Below, piece after piece: positions 1 to 7,551 of a DNA stretch of 29,145 nucleotides. The position numbers were made by a program, and so were the translations under genes. The stretch is from positions 1-29,145 of the IMG/VR virus record IMGVR_UViG_3300003321_000470; one strand, given 5' to 3'. Source of the stretch: a virus. The stretch's first letter is position 1. Every line of letters starts with the position of its first letter. The notes under the pieces are model-generated. The model was not told the origin of the DNA and searched no databases. It saw only the letters and a list, made by a program, of their open reading frames with translations.

Positions 1-192
1 CCGCGCAGTGACGACGATGCGGCGATGCTGGATTGGCTAGCCAGTTGCGGAGACTTCACAGCTCGCACCGTCCCGAGCATCCCGCACGACTACGAACTCG
101 AAGTCGAGGGTGACGACGACGCATACCGCGTCTTCAAGGGCGAGAACTTGCGGGACTGCGTTCGCGCCGCCATGGCGAAGGAGAACGGGTGA
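1..192 (+). CDS. Hypothetical protein, C-terminal part (5' end outside window)
   Basis: The frame is open from the first base and ends at TGA 190-192, giving 63 residues of the C-terminus. The visible part is acidic in the middle (EVEGDDDAYRVF) and ends in a short helix-like stretch (LRDCVRAAMAKENG). I do not recognise a family. The next gene's ribosome-binding site (AAGGAG, 177-182) and start codon lie inside its last codons, so it belongs to the same plus-strand operon and is probably translationally coupled to it. The start and total length cannot be known from this window. Confidence 0.6.
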   Translation, partial: PRSDDDAAMLDWLASCGDFTARTVPSIPHDYELEVEGDDDAYRVFKGENLRDCVRAAMAKENG

Positions 193-416
193 TGGCCGCG
201 CTCGCGCCGGCACAGCGCGGGCTGCTGGAACGAGCTGCTCGGAGCCCGTTCGGCCTCGTGGACGTTCGTGGCCTGCGCACGGCGGAATCGCTCGCTCGGC
301 TCGGGCTCATGAAGCACCTGGGCAGCTCTCGAACCCTGTCGTGCGCCGCCTCGTTCCAGATCACGGACTCAGGACGCGCCGCTGTTGCGCAGGAGGATCC
401 CCACAATGCGAAGTGA
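192..416 (+). CDS. Small winged-helix-like phage protein
   Basis: This gene encodes 74 residues. ATG 192 is chosen because AAGGAG at 177-182 sits 9 bases upstream; GTG at 189 is the alternative and adds one residue. The layout is that of a minimal winged helix: an N-terminal helix (LAPAQRGLLERAA), a middle helix (RTAESLARLGLMKHL) and a C-terminal wing-like end (SFQITDSGRAAV), as in small MarR/PadR-like phage proteins. A DNA-binding or regulatory role is inferred from that layout only. Its last 11 bases overlap the start of the next gene. Confidence 0.6.
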   Translation: MAALAPAQRGLLERAARSPFGLVDVRGLRTAESLARLGLMKHLGSSRTLSCAASFQITDSGRAAVAQEDPHNAK

Positions 417-1140
417 AGAAGCCCTCAAGCTGGCGCGCGAGGCGCTGGTCAAGCTGTCCGAAAAGCCGAGCGTGTTCGATCGCTCCCGCGCCGGCATCGC
501 TGCCGCCATGGGCGAGCGCCGCAAGATCGCTGAGGACGCGCTCGCATGCTTCGACGCCGCCCTTGCCTCCCACGCTGGCGCAGCGGTGCAGCAAGAGCCG
601 ATCGACATGGTACTGCACTGCCCGGCGTGCGGGATGCAGCACGTCGACGCGCCCCAGGATCATCCGCTCGACCCCTGGCTGAACCCGCCTCACCGCTCGC
701 ACCTGTGCAAGGGCTGCGGCCACATTTGGCGCCCGGCTGACGTGCCAACCAACGGCGTCGCCGCGGTCAAGACGCGCGGGAAGGCCGACTCGCCAATCGC
801 GCCAGGCGCGGTGCAGCCACCGCGGAAGCCCGACTGGGAGCTGAGGCTGGAAGGTGCTGAGGCCTTCGCGGAAGCCTACGGCGAGCAGGACGACGCGGGG
901 CGGGAGGGGCGCGAGCCGCTGAGCGAGGCGACGATCGACGAATGGGTGCTGCCCGGCGAGGTGCGCGCCCAGGGCGACTATGCCTGCATCCTGTGGGCGA
1001 TCCGCAAGACCGAGCAGTCGCACGGCATCCACAGCATTGCCGAGCCGGGCAAGAACTGGGAGCATTGCAAGCACGCGCAGGGTGGCGCGAAATGCGTCAG
1101 CCATTGCGGCGACCCTATCTGCCTGAACCAAAAACCGTGA
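406..1140 (+). CDS. Zinc-ribbon phage protein
   Basis: This gene encodes 244 residues. ATG 406 follows AGGAGG (391-396) at good spacing; an in-frame TTG at 385 lies upstream of that site and is less likely. The N-terminal 60 residues look helical. A zinc-ribbon follows at about residues 69-107: HCPACG, then about 30 residues later LCKGCGHIW, so two CxxC knuckles. The text around it (NPPHRSHLCKGCGHIWRPAD) resembles a conserved hypothetical protein I know from Burkholderia-type phages. The C-terminus has a second cluster of Cys and His (WEHCKHA, KCVSHCGDPIC). Nucleic-acid binding is plausible; the function is unknown. Confidence 0.75.
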   Translation: MRSEEALKLAREALVKLSEKPSVFDRSRAGIAAAMGERRKIAEDALACFDAALASHAGAAVQQEPIDMVLHCPACGMQHVDAPQDHPLDPWLNPPHRSHLCKGCGHIWRPADVPTNGVAAVKTRGKADSPIAPGAVQPPRKPDWELRLEGAEAFAEAYGEQDDAGREGREPLSEATIDEWVLPGEVRAQGDYACILWAIRKTEQSHGIHSIAEPGKNWEHCKHAQGGAKCVSHCGDPICLNQKP

Positions 1141-1181
1141 CGGCCGGCTGCCCGTCGTTTTCTCTCGAAAGGAAGTCCATC

Positions 1182-1589
1182 ATGCTCCGAAAAACCGACC
1201 TGAAAACCTTCGCGACGGTCGTCGCGGTCATGCTGCTCTGCACCCTGTGCTTCGTCGCCTGGAACCCCGCGCACGCGGCGCCGAGCGGGCAGAACGCCGC
1301 GCCGCTGGTCTCGCACAACGTCGACGACTCGACCTTCACCGTCCTGCCTGCGGGCCACGACACGGTGAATTTCATGCACGTCGTGCCCAACGACACGCGC
1401 CAGGCCTCGCCCGCGCTGACGCCCAGCCTGAACGACCGGCCGCGTGTCGACGCCTACGGCAAGCCCACGACCGTGGCGCCGTTCCTGTGTCCGGGGCACT
1501 GCCCCCACGACACGTGCTACACCGGGTACAAGTGCACTCCCAACGCCCAGCCAGAGGGCATCGACAAGCTGCGCCGCGAGCGAGTCTGA
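1182..1589 (+). CDS. Exported small protein with signal peptide
   Basis: This gene encodes 135 residues, starting at ATG 1182 with AAAGGAAG at 1168-1175. The N-terminus is a classic Sec signal: basic MLRKTDLK, a hydrophobic core (FATVVAVMLLCTLCFVAW) and a likely cleavage after AHA at about residue 31. The mature part is Pro/Asp-rich and near the end carries four Cys spaced C-x3-C-x4-C-x5-C (LCPGHCPHDTCYTGYKC), suited to two disulfides or a metal site in the periplasm. I do not recognise a family. As a phage-encoded envelope protein in an early-type cluster it could alter the host surface or exclude superinfecting phage, but that is speculation. Confidence 0.7.
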   Translation: MLRKTDLKTFATVVAVMLLCTLCFVAWNPAHAAPSGQNAAPLVSHNVDDSTFTVLPAGHDTVNFMHVVPNDTRQASPALTPSLNDRPRVDAYGKPTTVAPFLCPGHCPHDTCYTGYKCTPNAQPEGIDKLRRERV

Positions 1590-1603
1590 CGCGAACGTGA
1601 CGT

Positions 1604-1647
1604 CTCGGCGGCGCGATGCGGTTTCGCTCAAAGCTCGCGCCGCCGAG
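1604..1647. other. Perfect 13-bp inverted repeat (hairpin)
   Basis: CTCGGCGGCGCGA (1604-1616) is the exact reverse complement of TCGCGCCGCCGAG (1635-1647), with an 18-base loop. A second hairpin follows at about 1699-1717 (GCGGGGC, TTTGC, GCCCCGC). Both lie in the 201-base gap 1590-1790 between two plus-strand genes. Neither has a T-tract, so they are more likely RNA processing, stability or Rho-linked structures than classical terminators. Confidence 0.5.
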
Positions 1648-1790
1648 CGCTGACCTACGCTCCGCGGTCTCACGGCTCGTCGCCGCCGAGATCGCGGAAG
1701 CCAAGCGGGGCTTTGCGCCCCGCAACCTGGTTTCCCATCATCCTGGCCGAGCTCGCCGCAGCGCGTGCCGAAGTCGAAAGGTTCCTCGAC

Positions 1791-2228
1791 ATGGCCCTCC
1801 CCACCAACCATCCGCGCGCCGAAGAGGTGACGCCCCGCTTCAAGGCAACCGGGCTGCGCCTCGTCGCCGCGTCGAGCTGCGAAGCCGATCTCGATGGCGC
1901 CGTCAGCCGGCTCGTGCACGTGCACCTGGCCACACCCAGCGCGCTTCACCCCCTCATCGGCGTTTCGGTGCTCATGCCCGCGGCCGACACCTTCGACTGG
2001 GATCTCTTCGTTGACGTGCTGCTCGAGCCCGGCAGCCTGCCCCCGGGCGTGCAGTCGGGCGTCATCGAGTCCTTGCGCAAGGCCGGGCATCGCTACCACG
2101 TCAAGGATGGCGGCCTGCGCGGCGTCGCGCGCCTGAGCCTCTTCTCGGTCGACATCGAACCCTCGCTGGCTGGCATTCCGCCCGAGCCTGTGCCGGCTGT
2201 CGAGGAAGACGATGAAGCCTTCTGGTGA
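1791..2228 (+). CDS. Hypothetical protein with acidic FW tail
   Basis: This gene encodes 145 residues. ATG 1791 is preceded by GAAAGG at 1776-1781; the frame stays open upstream to a TTG near 1713, but that start has no good ribosome-binding site. The protein is mixed alpha/beta with a conserved-looking core (HPLIGVSVLMPAADTFDWD) and no domain I recognise. It ends in VEEDDEAFW. The same acidic-aromatic ending closes the small terminase subunit, and the motif occurs twice inside the primase, so it may dock on a shared partner, as the acidic tip of single-stranded-DNA-binding proteins does. The 3' end overlaps an ATG (2212) that could extend the next gene. Confidence 0.7.
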   Translation: MALPTNHPRAEEVTPRFKATGLRLVAASSCEADLDGAVSRLVHVHLATPSALHPLIGVSVLMPAADTFDWDLFVDVLLEPGSLPPGVQSGVIESLRKAGHRYHVKDGGLRGVARLSLFSVDIEPSLAGIPPEPVPAVEEDDEAFW

Positions 2229-2241
2229 AAGGAGAACTGAA

Positions 2242-2598
2242 ATGTTGCGTTGCAAGCCTGACGATCTCGCCTACATCAACCGCGGGCCGAATGCGGGGTG
2301 CTTGGTCAAGTGCCTGCATTTCGATCCGTCCCACGTCCACGAAGATGCGCCCGGGCGTGGCTGCTGGAAGATTCGATCGGTGGGCCGTCAGCTCAACACG
2401 ACCGCTTGGCGTGAATACACGTTCCTCGGCTTCACGTGGCGCCGTCATGTGCGCAAGGGCGTCCCGGCGCTCGAGGGGATGGTGCCCGACTTCGCGCTGA
2501 CGCCGATCCGTGATCCTGGAGAGCAGGCCGCCGACGAGTTCGCGGCGCGCCGGCAATCTTCGTTCCCCGTTGGGCAGGAGGACGCCGTACACTGCTAG
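2242..2598 (+). CDS. Small conserved phage protein, beta-barrel-like
   Basis: This gene encodes 118 residues. ATG 2242 has a strong site, AAAGGAG at 2228-2234. An in-frame ATG at 2212, also with a GAGGA site, would add ten residues (MKPSGERRTE) and overlap the upstream gene; I prefer 2242. The N-terminus (LRCKPDDLAYINRG, NAGCLVKCL, GCWKIRSVG) resembles the short SH3/KOW-like barrel proteins common in early regions of proteobacterial phages. The C-terminal 40 residues look disordered. The function is unknown. It is the last gene of the left plus-strand cluster. Confidence 0.7.
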   Translation: MLRCKPDDLAYINRGPNAGCLVKCLHFDPSHVHEDAPGRGCWKIRSVGRQLNTTAWREYTFLGFTWRRHVRKGVPALEGMVPDFALTPIRDPGEQAADEFAARRQSSFPVGQEDAVHC

Positions 2599-2606
2599 CC
2601 CGGCCA

Positions 2607-2645
2607 CAAAGAAAAGGCCCCGAGCTGTTGGAGCAGCGCGGGGCC
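2607..2645 (-). terminator. Intrinsic terminator, minus strand
   Basis: GGCCCCG (2616-2622) pairs with CGGGGCC (2639-2645), with a smaller GCT/AGC pair in the loop. Read on the minus strand, the stem is followed by TTTTCTTTG. This is a textbook intrinsic terminator for leftward transcription, yet no convincing minus-strand gene lies just to its right. Confidence 0.55.
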
Positions 2646-2746
2646 GGAGGTGGCAATCTGCGAGGTCAAACGCACGTGCCAGATGACGAACAGCATTCTA
2701 CATGCCTGCACGGCTGTGTAGGCAACCCCCAACAACACCAACGCCC

Positions 2747-2783
2747 AGCCCGGCCGCACGCGAGTGCGCGACCGGGCTTTCTG
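2747..2783 (+). terminator. Terminator-like hairpin before primase
   Basis: AGCCCGG (2747-2753) pairs with CCGGGCT (2772-2778). Inside it CGCAC and GTGCG pair around a GCGA loop. TTTC follows. It ends about five bases before the primase ATG, so it either stops the upstream operon or controls primase translation. Confidence 0.5.
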
Positions 2784-2785
2784 CC

Positions 2786-5782
2786 ATGACGACACCCGAT
2801 CTACTCCCTATCCTGCGTCACTCAAGCCGGCGCATGTCCAAGCACTGGTTGCCTGACGGCACCCTGCGCCCCTACGACGACGCCAAGTATTACCGGCTCG
2901 AGCAGCGGCCCGTCTCGTCGCTGGCAGACCTGTCGGCAACCCTCACTGAGCTGGAGCACGATCCACACGCCTGCGTCATCCGCGGGCAGTGGGTCGGCGC
3001 GGAAGAGGCCGAGCGGCGCGACGCGGCCGAGTACCGCAAGGGCAAGGTGCGGCGCGCCCTCGCCCAATTCGACGACGCACCGCGACGTTGGATGCTCGTC
3101 GACGTCGACCGCTACGAGCCCAAGCGCGCGGCCGCGGTGGGCGACGAGGACGCCGCGATCGCCGAGTTCGTGCGCGAGTGCCTGCCGCCCGAATTCTGGG
3201 GCATCGATTGCCATTGGCAGTACAGCTCGAGCGCGGGCAGCGCGGGCGCAGGGCGTGCGCTCAAGCTGCACCTGTGGTTCTGGCTGGACAAGGCTGTCGA
3301 CTCGGCCACGCTCACGGTCTGGGCCAAAGGCCGCCCGAACGTCGACGCGGCCGTCTACCGCACCGTTCAGCCCCACTACACCGCGGGGCCGACCTTCGAC
3401 GCGGGCGTGCGCGACCCGATCGCGCGCCGCTCGGGCTACTACGAGGGCTTGGCCGGCGACGTGGTCCGCCTCAACCTGTCCAAGGTGAGCGACGTGGCCG
3501 CGCGCGCGGCGCGCGAGACGGGCGGCGGGCGGCATGTCGTGCTGCGCGGCATCGCGACCGCCGACGCCGTCGCGGCGCGCCTGGCCGAGCTGGGGCTGGT
3601 CAAGTCGCAGGCCCGCGGCGGCGAGCTCAACATCGTGTGCCCCTTCGCCGAGCTGCACACCGGCGGCGCCGCGGGGCAGGACGGCGAGACGTCCACCCAG
3701 TATTTCCCCGCCCACACCCACGGCTTCCGGGTCGGCAACTTCAAGTGCATGCACGCGCACTGCGACGGCCGGCCGCGCGCCGTCTGGCTCGCACGGCTCG
3801 ACCTGCGCGACGAAGACGGCGAGATCCTGCGCGGACGCGAGGAAGGCCCGAGCGCCGAGGGCTTCGGCCCGGTCGAGGACGACGGCGAAGCGGGCGACGA
3901 AGACGCGCGGACCGCTGACCCTACTGACGACGAGGACTTCTGGACGCCTGTCGCCGAGACGGTGGACGAGGTCAACCGTTCGGACGGCAGCGACGATGAG
4001 GACTTCTGGACGCCGATCCCGGAGCCCGCTGGGGGAAGCGCGCCAGCGCGCGAGGAGCGGCGCGCGGTGGACCGCAGCGCCGCGCGCGCCACGGCAGCCG
4101 AGAGCGCGGCTGCGCCCGAGGTCGAGCTGAAGTCCATTCCCCAGGCCAAGCACCTGTGCACCGACCAGGCCAACGCGCGCCGGCTCGAGAAGAAATTCAA
4201 GTCGAAGGCCTTCGTCGCCGATGGCGTCTGGCACACCTGGGACGGCAAGCGCTGGGCGCGCGACGAGCGCGACGTCTGGGTCATGGCCTGCAAGCTGTCG
4301 GCCATCGTCAAGGCCGAGGCCGCTGCCTGGCTCGCGCGCCCGGCCGCCGACGCATCCGAGGCGAAGGTGAACGCGGCCGTGGCGGCGGCGCTCGAGAAAT
4401 GGTCGACGAAATGCGAAATGAAGGGAACGATCGAAGCCGCGGTCGGCCTGGTGCGGAAAATCCTGGCCGTCGATTCCGAGAAATTGGATTCCGATCCGTG
4501 GGCGCTGAATTGCCTAAATGGCACCGTGGATTTGCGCACCGGCGAGCTGCGTGAGCACCGCGCCGAAGATTACCTGACGAAGCTGGCCCCGGTGAATTTC
4601 CGCCCTGAGCTGCTGAAGCTCATGCGCAACGGCACGGTGCCCGCGGAGGGGCAGGCCGGCCGCCTGTGGCGCCGAACGCTCGCCCAGATCATGCTGGAGG
4701 TGGACGGCTGGGGTGAGGCGGGCGGCCCGATGACCGAGTTTTTCCAGCGCTGGGCGGGCTACTGCGCGACGGGCTCCGTGCGCGAGCAGGCTTTTTGCGT
4801 GCTGCACGGCGACGGCCGCAACGGGAAATCGACGCTCATGGAAGCGCTGGCCGCTGCGCTCGGGGACTACGCGAGCAGCGCCGCGCCGGGGCTGCTGTCG
4901 GCGAGCAAGGGCGGCGACCGGCACCCGACCGAAATCGCGGATCTCAGGGGTAGGCGGATGGTCACCGCGCACGAGACGGGCGAGGGCTGCGTGCTGCGCG
5001 AGGATTTCGTCAAACAAGCTACGGGCGGTGACGTCATGAAGGCGCGCGTGATGCGCGGGGATTTCTTCGAATTCCGGCCGACGCACAAGCTGCAGCTCCT
5101 GACCAACCACAAGCCGGCGATCCGCGGCCAGGATCAGGGCATCTGGCGTCGCGTCATGCTGGTGCCGTTCATGGCGCGGTTCGGCGACGCCGAGGCCGTG
5201 CGGGCGGGCGATGCGCACTGGGAGCGGGATGTGGGCCTGATGGCGCGGCTGTTGGAGCGGCGCGAGCTCGAGGCCGTGCTGGCGTGGATCGTGGCCGGGG
5301 CGATGGAGTGGGCGGCCAACGGGCTGCGGCCGCCCGAAATGGTGTTGGCCGCGTCGCGGGCCTACCGGTCGGAGCAAGACCGGATCGGGCAATTCCTGGA
5401 GGAGTGCTGCGAGGTGGCGCGCAGCGTGGGGCAGGCGATGGGGGTTGGCGAGGCCGAGGCGGCGCGGGCGGTCAAGGAGCGGGGAATCGGCGTGCGGGAG
5501 GCGTGCGTGACGGGCGACGCGGTCGGCCCGTGGCGGGCGGCGCTGGTTCTCGGTTCGGGTGGCAAGGGCGGGGGGCTGTATCCGGCCTATCAAGCCTGGT
5601 GTCGGGAGTCGGGTGTCATGGCTCAGTCGCGGCAACGGTTCCTCGCGGCGCTGGAAAAGCTGGTGCCTGGATATTCCTGCCCGCCCCGGGAGCTCACGAA
5701 GGTGGCGGGGGTGCGGCGCTGGGTGGTCTACGTGTACGGGCTCAGGCTGCTCGACATCGAGGGGGAGGAAATCGAGGATTGA
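2786..5782 (+). CDS. P4-type primase-helicase (replication protein)
   Basis: This gene encodes 998 residues from ATG 2786. The start is uncertain: no candidate (ATG 2702, 2786 or 2834) has a Shine-Dalgarno site. Domains in order: an archaeo-eukaryotic primase-like region with MLVDVDRY (D106, D108) and KLHLW (H162); a zinc-binding stretch with C285, H291, C321 and C326; an acidic linker with two DDEDFWTP copies (residues 381 and 403); a D5_N-like domain (NCLNGTVDLRTGEL); and an SF3 helicase with Walker A GDGRNGKST (675-683), MVTAHET, KLQLLTNHKPAI and arginine-finger region GIWRR (785-789). The family makes RNA primers and unwinds DNA at the phage origin, and in phage P4 it also binds origin repeats. 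Repeats of that kind lie about 45 bases downstream. Confidence 0.92.
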   Translation: MTTPDLLPILRHSSRRMSKHWLPDGTLRPYDDAKYYRLEQRPVSSLADLSATLTELEHDPHACVIRGQWVGAEEAERRDAAEYRKGKVRRALAQFDDAPRRWMLVDVDRYEPKRAAAVGDEDAAIAEFVRECLPPEFWGIDCHWQYSSSAGSAGAGRALKLHLWFWLDKAVDSATLTVWAKGRPNVDAAVYRTVQPHYTAGPTFDAGVRDPIARRSGYYEGLAGDVVRLNLSKVSDVAARAARETGGGRHVVLRGIATADAVAARLAELGLVKSQARGGELNIVCPFAELHTGGAAGQDGETSTQYFPAHTHGFRVGNFKCMHAHCDGRPRAVWLARLDLRDEDGEILRGREEGPSAEGFGPVEDDGEAGDEDARTADPTDDEDFWTPVAETVDEVNRSDGSDDEDFWTPIPEPAGGSAPAREERRAVDRSAARATAAESAAAPEVELKSIPQAKHLCTDQANARRLEKKFKSKAFVADGVWHTWDGKRWARDERDVWVMACKLSAIVKAEAAAWLARPAADASEAKVNAAVAAALEKWSTKCEMKGTIEAAVGLVRKILAVDSEKLDSDPWALNCLNGTVDLRTGELREHRAEDYLTKLAPVNFRPELLKLMRNGTVPAEGQAGRLWRRTLAQIMLEVDGWGEAGGPMTEFFQRWAGYCATGSVREQAFCVLHGDGRNGKSTLMEALAAALGDYASSAAPGLLSASKGGDRHPTEIADLRGRRMVTAHETGEGCVLREDFVKQATGGDVMKARVMRGDFFEFRPTHKLQLLTNHKPAIRGQDQGIWRRVMLVPFMARFGDAEAVRAGDAHWERDVGLMARLLERRELEAVLAWIVAGAMEWAANGLRPPEMVLAASRAYRSEQDRIGQFLEECCEVARSVGQAMGVGEAEAARAVKERGIGVREACVTGDAVGPWRAALVLGSGGKGGGLYPAYQAWCRESGVMAQSRQRFLAALEKLVPGYSCPPRELTKVAGVRRWVVYVYGLRLLDIEGEEIED

Positions 5783-5810
5783 GCCCATTTCGGGGGGCTC
5801 CGAGACGGCT

Positions 5811-5940
5811 AGGGGTTAACCCTCGGTTGCACAGTTGCACAGTTTGCACAATTTTTCTCTAATTATCGCTATAAACTAAAAAAATCATCTATATATAATA
5901 AAAGGGGAAAAAACTGTACATCTGGAACAACTGTGCAACT
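5811..5940. other. Putative replication origin: iterons and AT-rich tract
   Basis: Three direct copies of an 8-mer lie at 5827-5834 (TTGCACAG), 5835-5842 (TTGCACAG) and 5844-5851 (TTGCACAA). An exact inverted copy, CTGTGCAA, lies at 5931-5938, and a 6/8 match in the same inverted orientation at 5914-5921. Between them 5851-5913 is almost pure A+T in a roughly 65% GC genome (for example TATATATAATAAAA). GGGTTAACCC (5813-5822) is a palindrome just before the first copy. Repeats flanking an easily melted tract next to a P4-type primase-helicase match the origin layout known for phage P4; the repeat sequence itself differs. Confidence 0.55.
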
Positions 5941-5993
5941 CGGGGCGCGGGCTGCGCGACCCTGGCAGCCAGCGCGGCCACGCCCGGGCGAAA

Positions 5994-6028
5994 TAAAAGC
6001 CGGATTCCCTGGGGAGATCCGGCTTTCA
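5994..6028. terminator. Bidirectional intrinsic terminator
   Basis: AAAGCCGGAT (5996-6005) and ATCCGGCTTT (6017-6026) form a perfect 10-bp stem with an 11-base loop. The minus strand reads into TTTTATTT and the plus strand into TTTC. It sits between the converging primase gene and the minus-strand operon and would end both; the minus-strand side is the stronger. Confidence 0.75.
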
Positions 6029-6076
6029 TGATGTGGAATGGTTGACGGTGTCAACTTTGCAGGACTTTGCAAGTCT

Positions 6077-6229
6077 TCAGGTGCAGGCTTCCACGGTGGT
6101 TGTCGGGTGGATGTAGAACGAAGGGCCGGCCTTGCCGACGGGCTTGGCGCGGTCGGCATCGGTCTTTTCCCAGACGTGGCCCTCGTTGAAGAAGCGGCCG
6201 CCCAGCAGCAGGAGACGGAAGGAAATCAT
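6077..6229 (-). CDS. Small hypothetical protein, last gene of minus operon
   Basis: This gene encodes 50 residues, from ATG (complement of 6227-6229) to TGA (complement of 6077-6079). The protein begins MISFRLLLLGGRFFNEG and ends FYIHPTTTVEACT. The pattern of a short basic/hydrophobic strand, FNEG, then a Tyr-rich C-terminal strand resembles small proteins I know next to DUF932 genes in other phages. It starts 6 bases after the stop of the upstream minus-strand gene, so it is probably coupled to it; its own ribosome-binding site is weak. The terminator at 5994-6028 follows about 50 bases later. The function is unknown. Confidence 0.6.
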   Translation of the reverse strand: MISFRLLLLGGRFFNEGHVWEKTDADRAKPVGKAGPSFYIHPTTTVEACT

Positions 6230-6235
6230 GTTGGC

Positions 6236-6469
6236 TCACTTGGCGAAGATGTGGGCGTAGGAACCGTCGGGGAGTTCACCGCTGACGAAGTCGCCGAAGC
6301 GGGAACCGTTATGCGCGTTGAGCAGGCGGCTCGCCGCTTCGCGGTGGTTTTCGCGGGCGTCGAGTTCGTGCTGATAGCTGTACGTGTCGTTTTTCTCGCC
6401 CCAGGTCGCTTTCAGGCGGGCGCCACGGGCGGGGGTAGCAGGCAAAAGCTTGGTGTGAATGGCGAGCAT
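6236..6469 (-). CDS. Small conserved phage protein beside DUF932
   Basis: This gene encodes 77 residues. The start ATG (complement of 6467-6469) has GGAG eight bases upstream on the minus strand. The N-terminus MLAIHTKLLPATPARGARLKA is typical of a small conserved family usually found beside DUF932 genes in phages and plasmids, with a central helix (ENHREAASRLLNAH) and a short C-terminal strand. The role is unknown. A hairpin with a T-rich flank (6493-6508) separates it from the DUF932 gene and could lower its expression. Confidence 0.7.
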   Translation of the reverse strand: MLAIHTKLLPATPARGARLKATWGEKNDTYSYQHELDARENHREAASRLLNAHNGSRFGDFVSGELPDGSYAHIFAK

Positions 6470-6483
6470 GGTGGGTTCTCCAG

Positions 6484-6510
6484 GAAAGAGAACCCCGCTT
6501 GCGCGGGGCG
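6484..6510 (-). terminator. Weak terminator or attenuator inside minus operon
   Basis: CCCCGC (6493-6498) and GCGGGG (6503-6508) pair around a four-base loop that reads GCAA on the minus strand, a GNRA-type tetraloop. The minus strand then reads TTCTCTTTCC. It lies just after the DUF932 stop codon and before the next ribosome-binding site, so it may partly stop transcription. Confidence 0.45.
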
Positions 6511-6516
6511 GGTTGG

Positions 6517-7509
6517 TCAGAGGGCGAGCAGGGTTTCGAAGGCGGAATCCTTCAGGTCAGCATTCGGCCCCCACTGCGAGGAAATGAAGCGGTTCTCGGC
6601 CGTGCGCGAAGCGGCGTGGTGGTCGGTGAATTCGGTCACGGCTTGCAGCAGGCCGTAAGCGGTGCCGTGCACGCCGTCGAGGTTGGCGCCCTGGGCAGCG
6701 CCGATTCGGCTGTCGGTGCCGAAGAGGTTCATAATGGTTTTCCAGCCGCGGGTTTCGCGCACCTTCGCGTGGACTTCGGAGCGCTCGTCGCCGTCGGCCA
6801 GGATCTTGGCCGTGAGGTATTCGGCTTGCACGCGGTTCACGGGCTTGTTCGCGAGCCGCATCATCGCGTGCTGGAATTCGCGCCACTTGGTTTGGGACAG
6901 ACCCATGTCGGCCTTGACGCGGTCGGCGTCGAACTTCGTGCGGTGGGTGATGCGCATCGCGGCCTTGCCGTCACGAGCCATGCGCAGCGTATTGGCGCAG
7001 ACCACGCGCACGGTCGTGAGGCGGGCTTCGGTGGCGAGCGACCCGTCGGCGCTTGTCGACAGCAGGAGGTAGCCGTTGATGCGATCGTTCCAGGTGACCG
7101 GTGCCGCTTCGCCCATCTTGGCCGTAGCCCAGAAGCGGCGGCCACCTTGCAAGGTGCCCATGGCCGACAGCTCCATGCCGGCGGCGCCGACGAGGTCGCG
7201 GAAGAATTCGACGACTTCGCCGGGCTGGACGACCTTGTAGCCGGCGCTCACGATGCCGAGAGCGGACTTGGTGTCCGAGCGGAACAGAACGTGCTGATCG
7301 TCCATGATGCGCTGCTGGTCGCCTTCGCCGTAGCGTACGCGGCTGCGCTTGACCAGCCAATCCATGCCGGATTCGCGCTTCCAGTAGTCGACGTCATGGA
7401 CGTGATCGGCGGGCACCTCGTGGCCGAGGCCGTGCCAAGCGGCGCCTTCACGGCCGTTATAGGCGAATTCGAATTGACCGTTGGCGCGCTGGGTGAGTTC
7501 GTGAGACAT
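6517..7509 (-). CDS. DUF932 phage/plasmid-like protein
   Basis: This gene encodes 330 residues. The start MSHELTQ (complement of 7507-7509) has GGAGC eight bases upstream; the frame is open further but without a site. It matches the DUF932 (TIGR03299-type) family: an N-terminal WHGLG segment, then RFWATAKMG, GYLLLSTSADGSLATEA, VRVVCANTLRMA and a long helical C-terminal half including RTAENRFISSQWG. Length is normal for the family. These proteins are widespread on phages and conjugative plasmids, but their biochemical role is not established. It is the main gene of a four-gene minus-strand operon, with a perfect palindrome (7552-7571) in its leader. Confidence 0.88.
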   Translation of the reverse strand: MSHELTQRANGQFEFAYNGREGAAWHGLGHEVPADHVHDVDYWKRESGMDWLVKRSRVRYGEGDQQRIMDDQHVLFRSDTKSALGIVSAGYKVVQPGEVVEFFRDLVGAAGMELSAMGTLQGGRRFWATAKMGEAAPVTWNDRINGYLLLSTSADGSLATEARLTTVRVVCANTLRMARDGKAAMRITHRTKFDADRVKADMGLSQTKWREFQHAMMRLANKPVNRVQAEYLTAKILADGDERSEVHAKVRETRGWKTIMNLFGTDSRIGAAQGANLDGVHGTAYGLLQAVTEFTDHHAASRTAENRFISSQWGPNADLKDSAFETLLAL

Positions 7510-7551
7510 GGTTTTTGCTCCAGGAATTGAGCGCTGCGGGATTGCAGCCGA

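Noticed and set aside
6038-7530. Long plus-strand frames over the DUF932 operon
   Set aside because: They are shadows of the minus-strand genes, which have proper ribosome-binding sites, recognisable families and a shared terminator.
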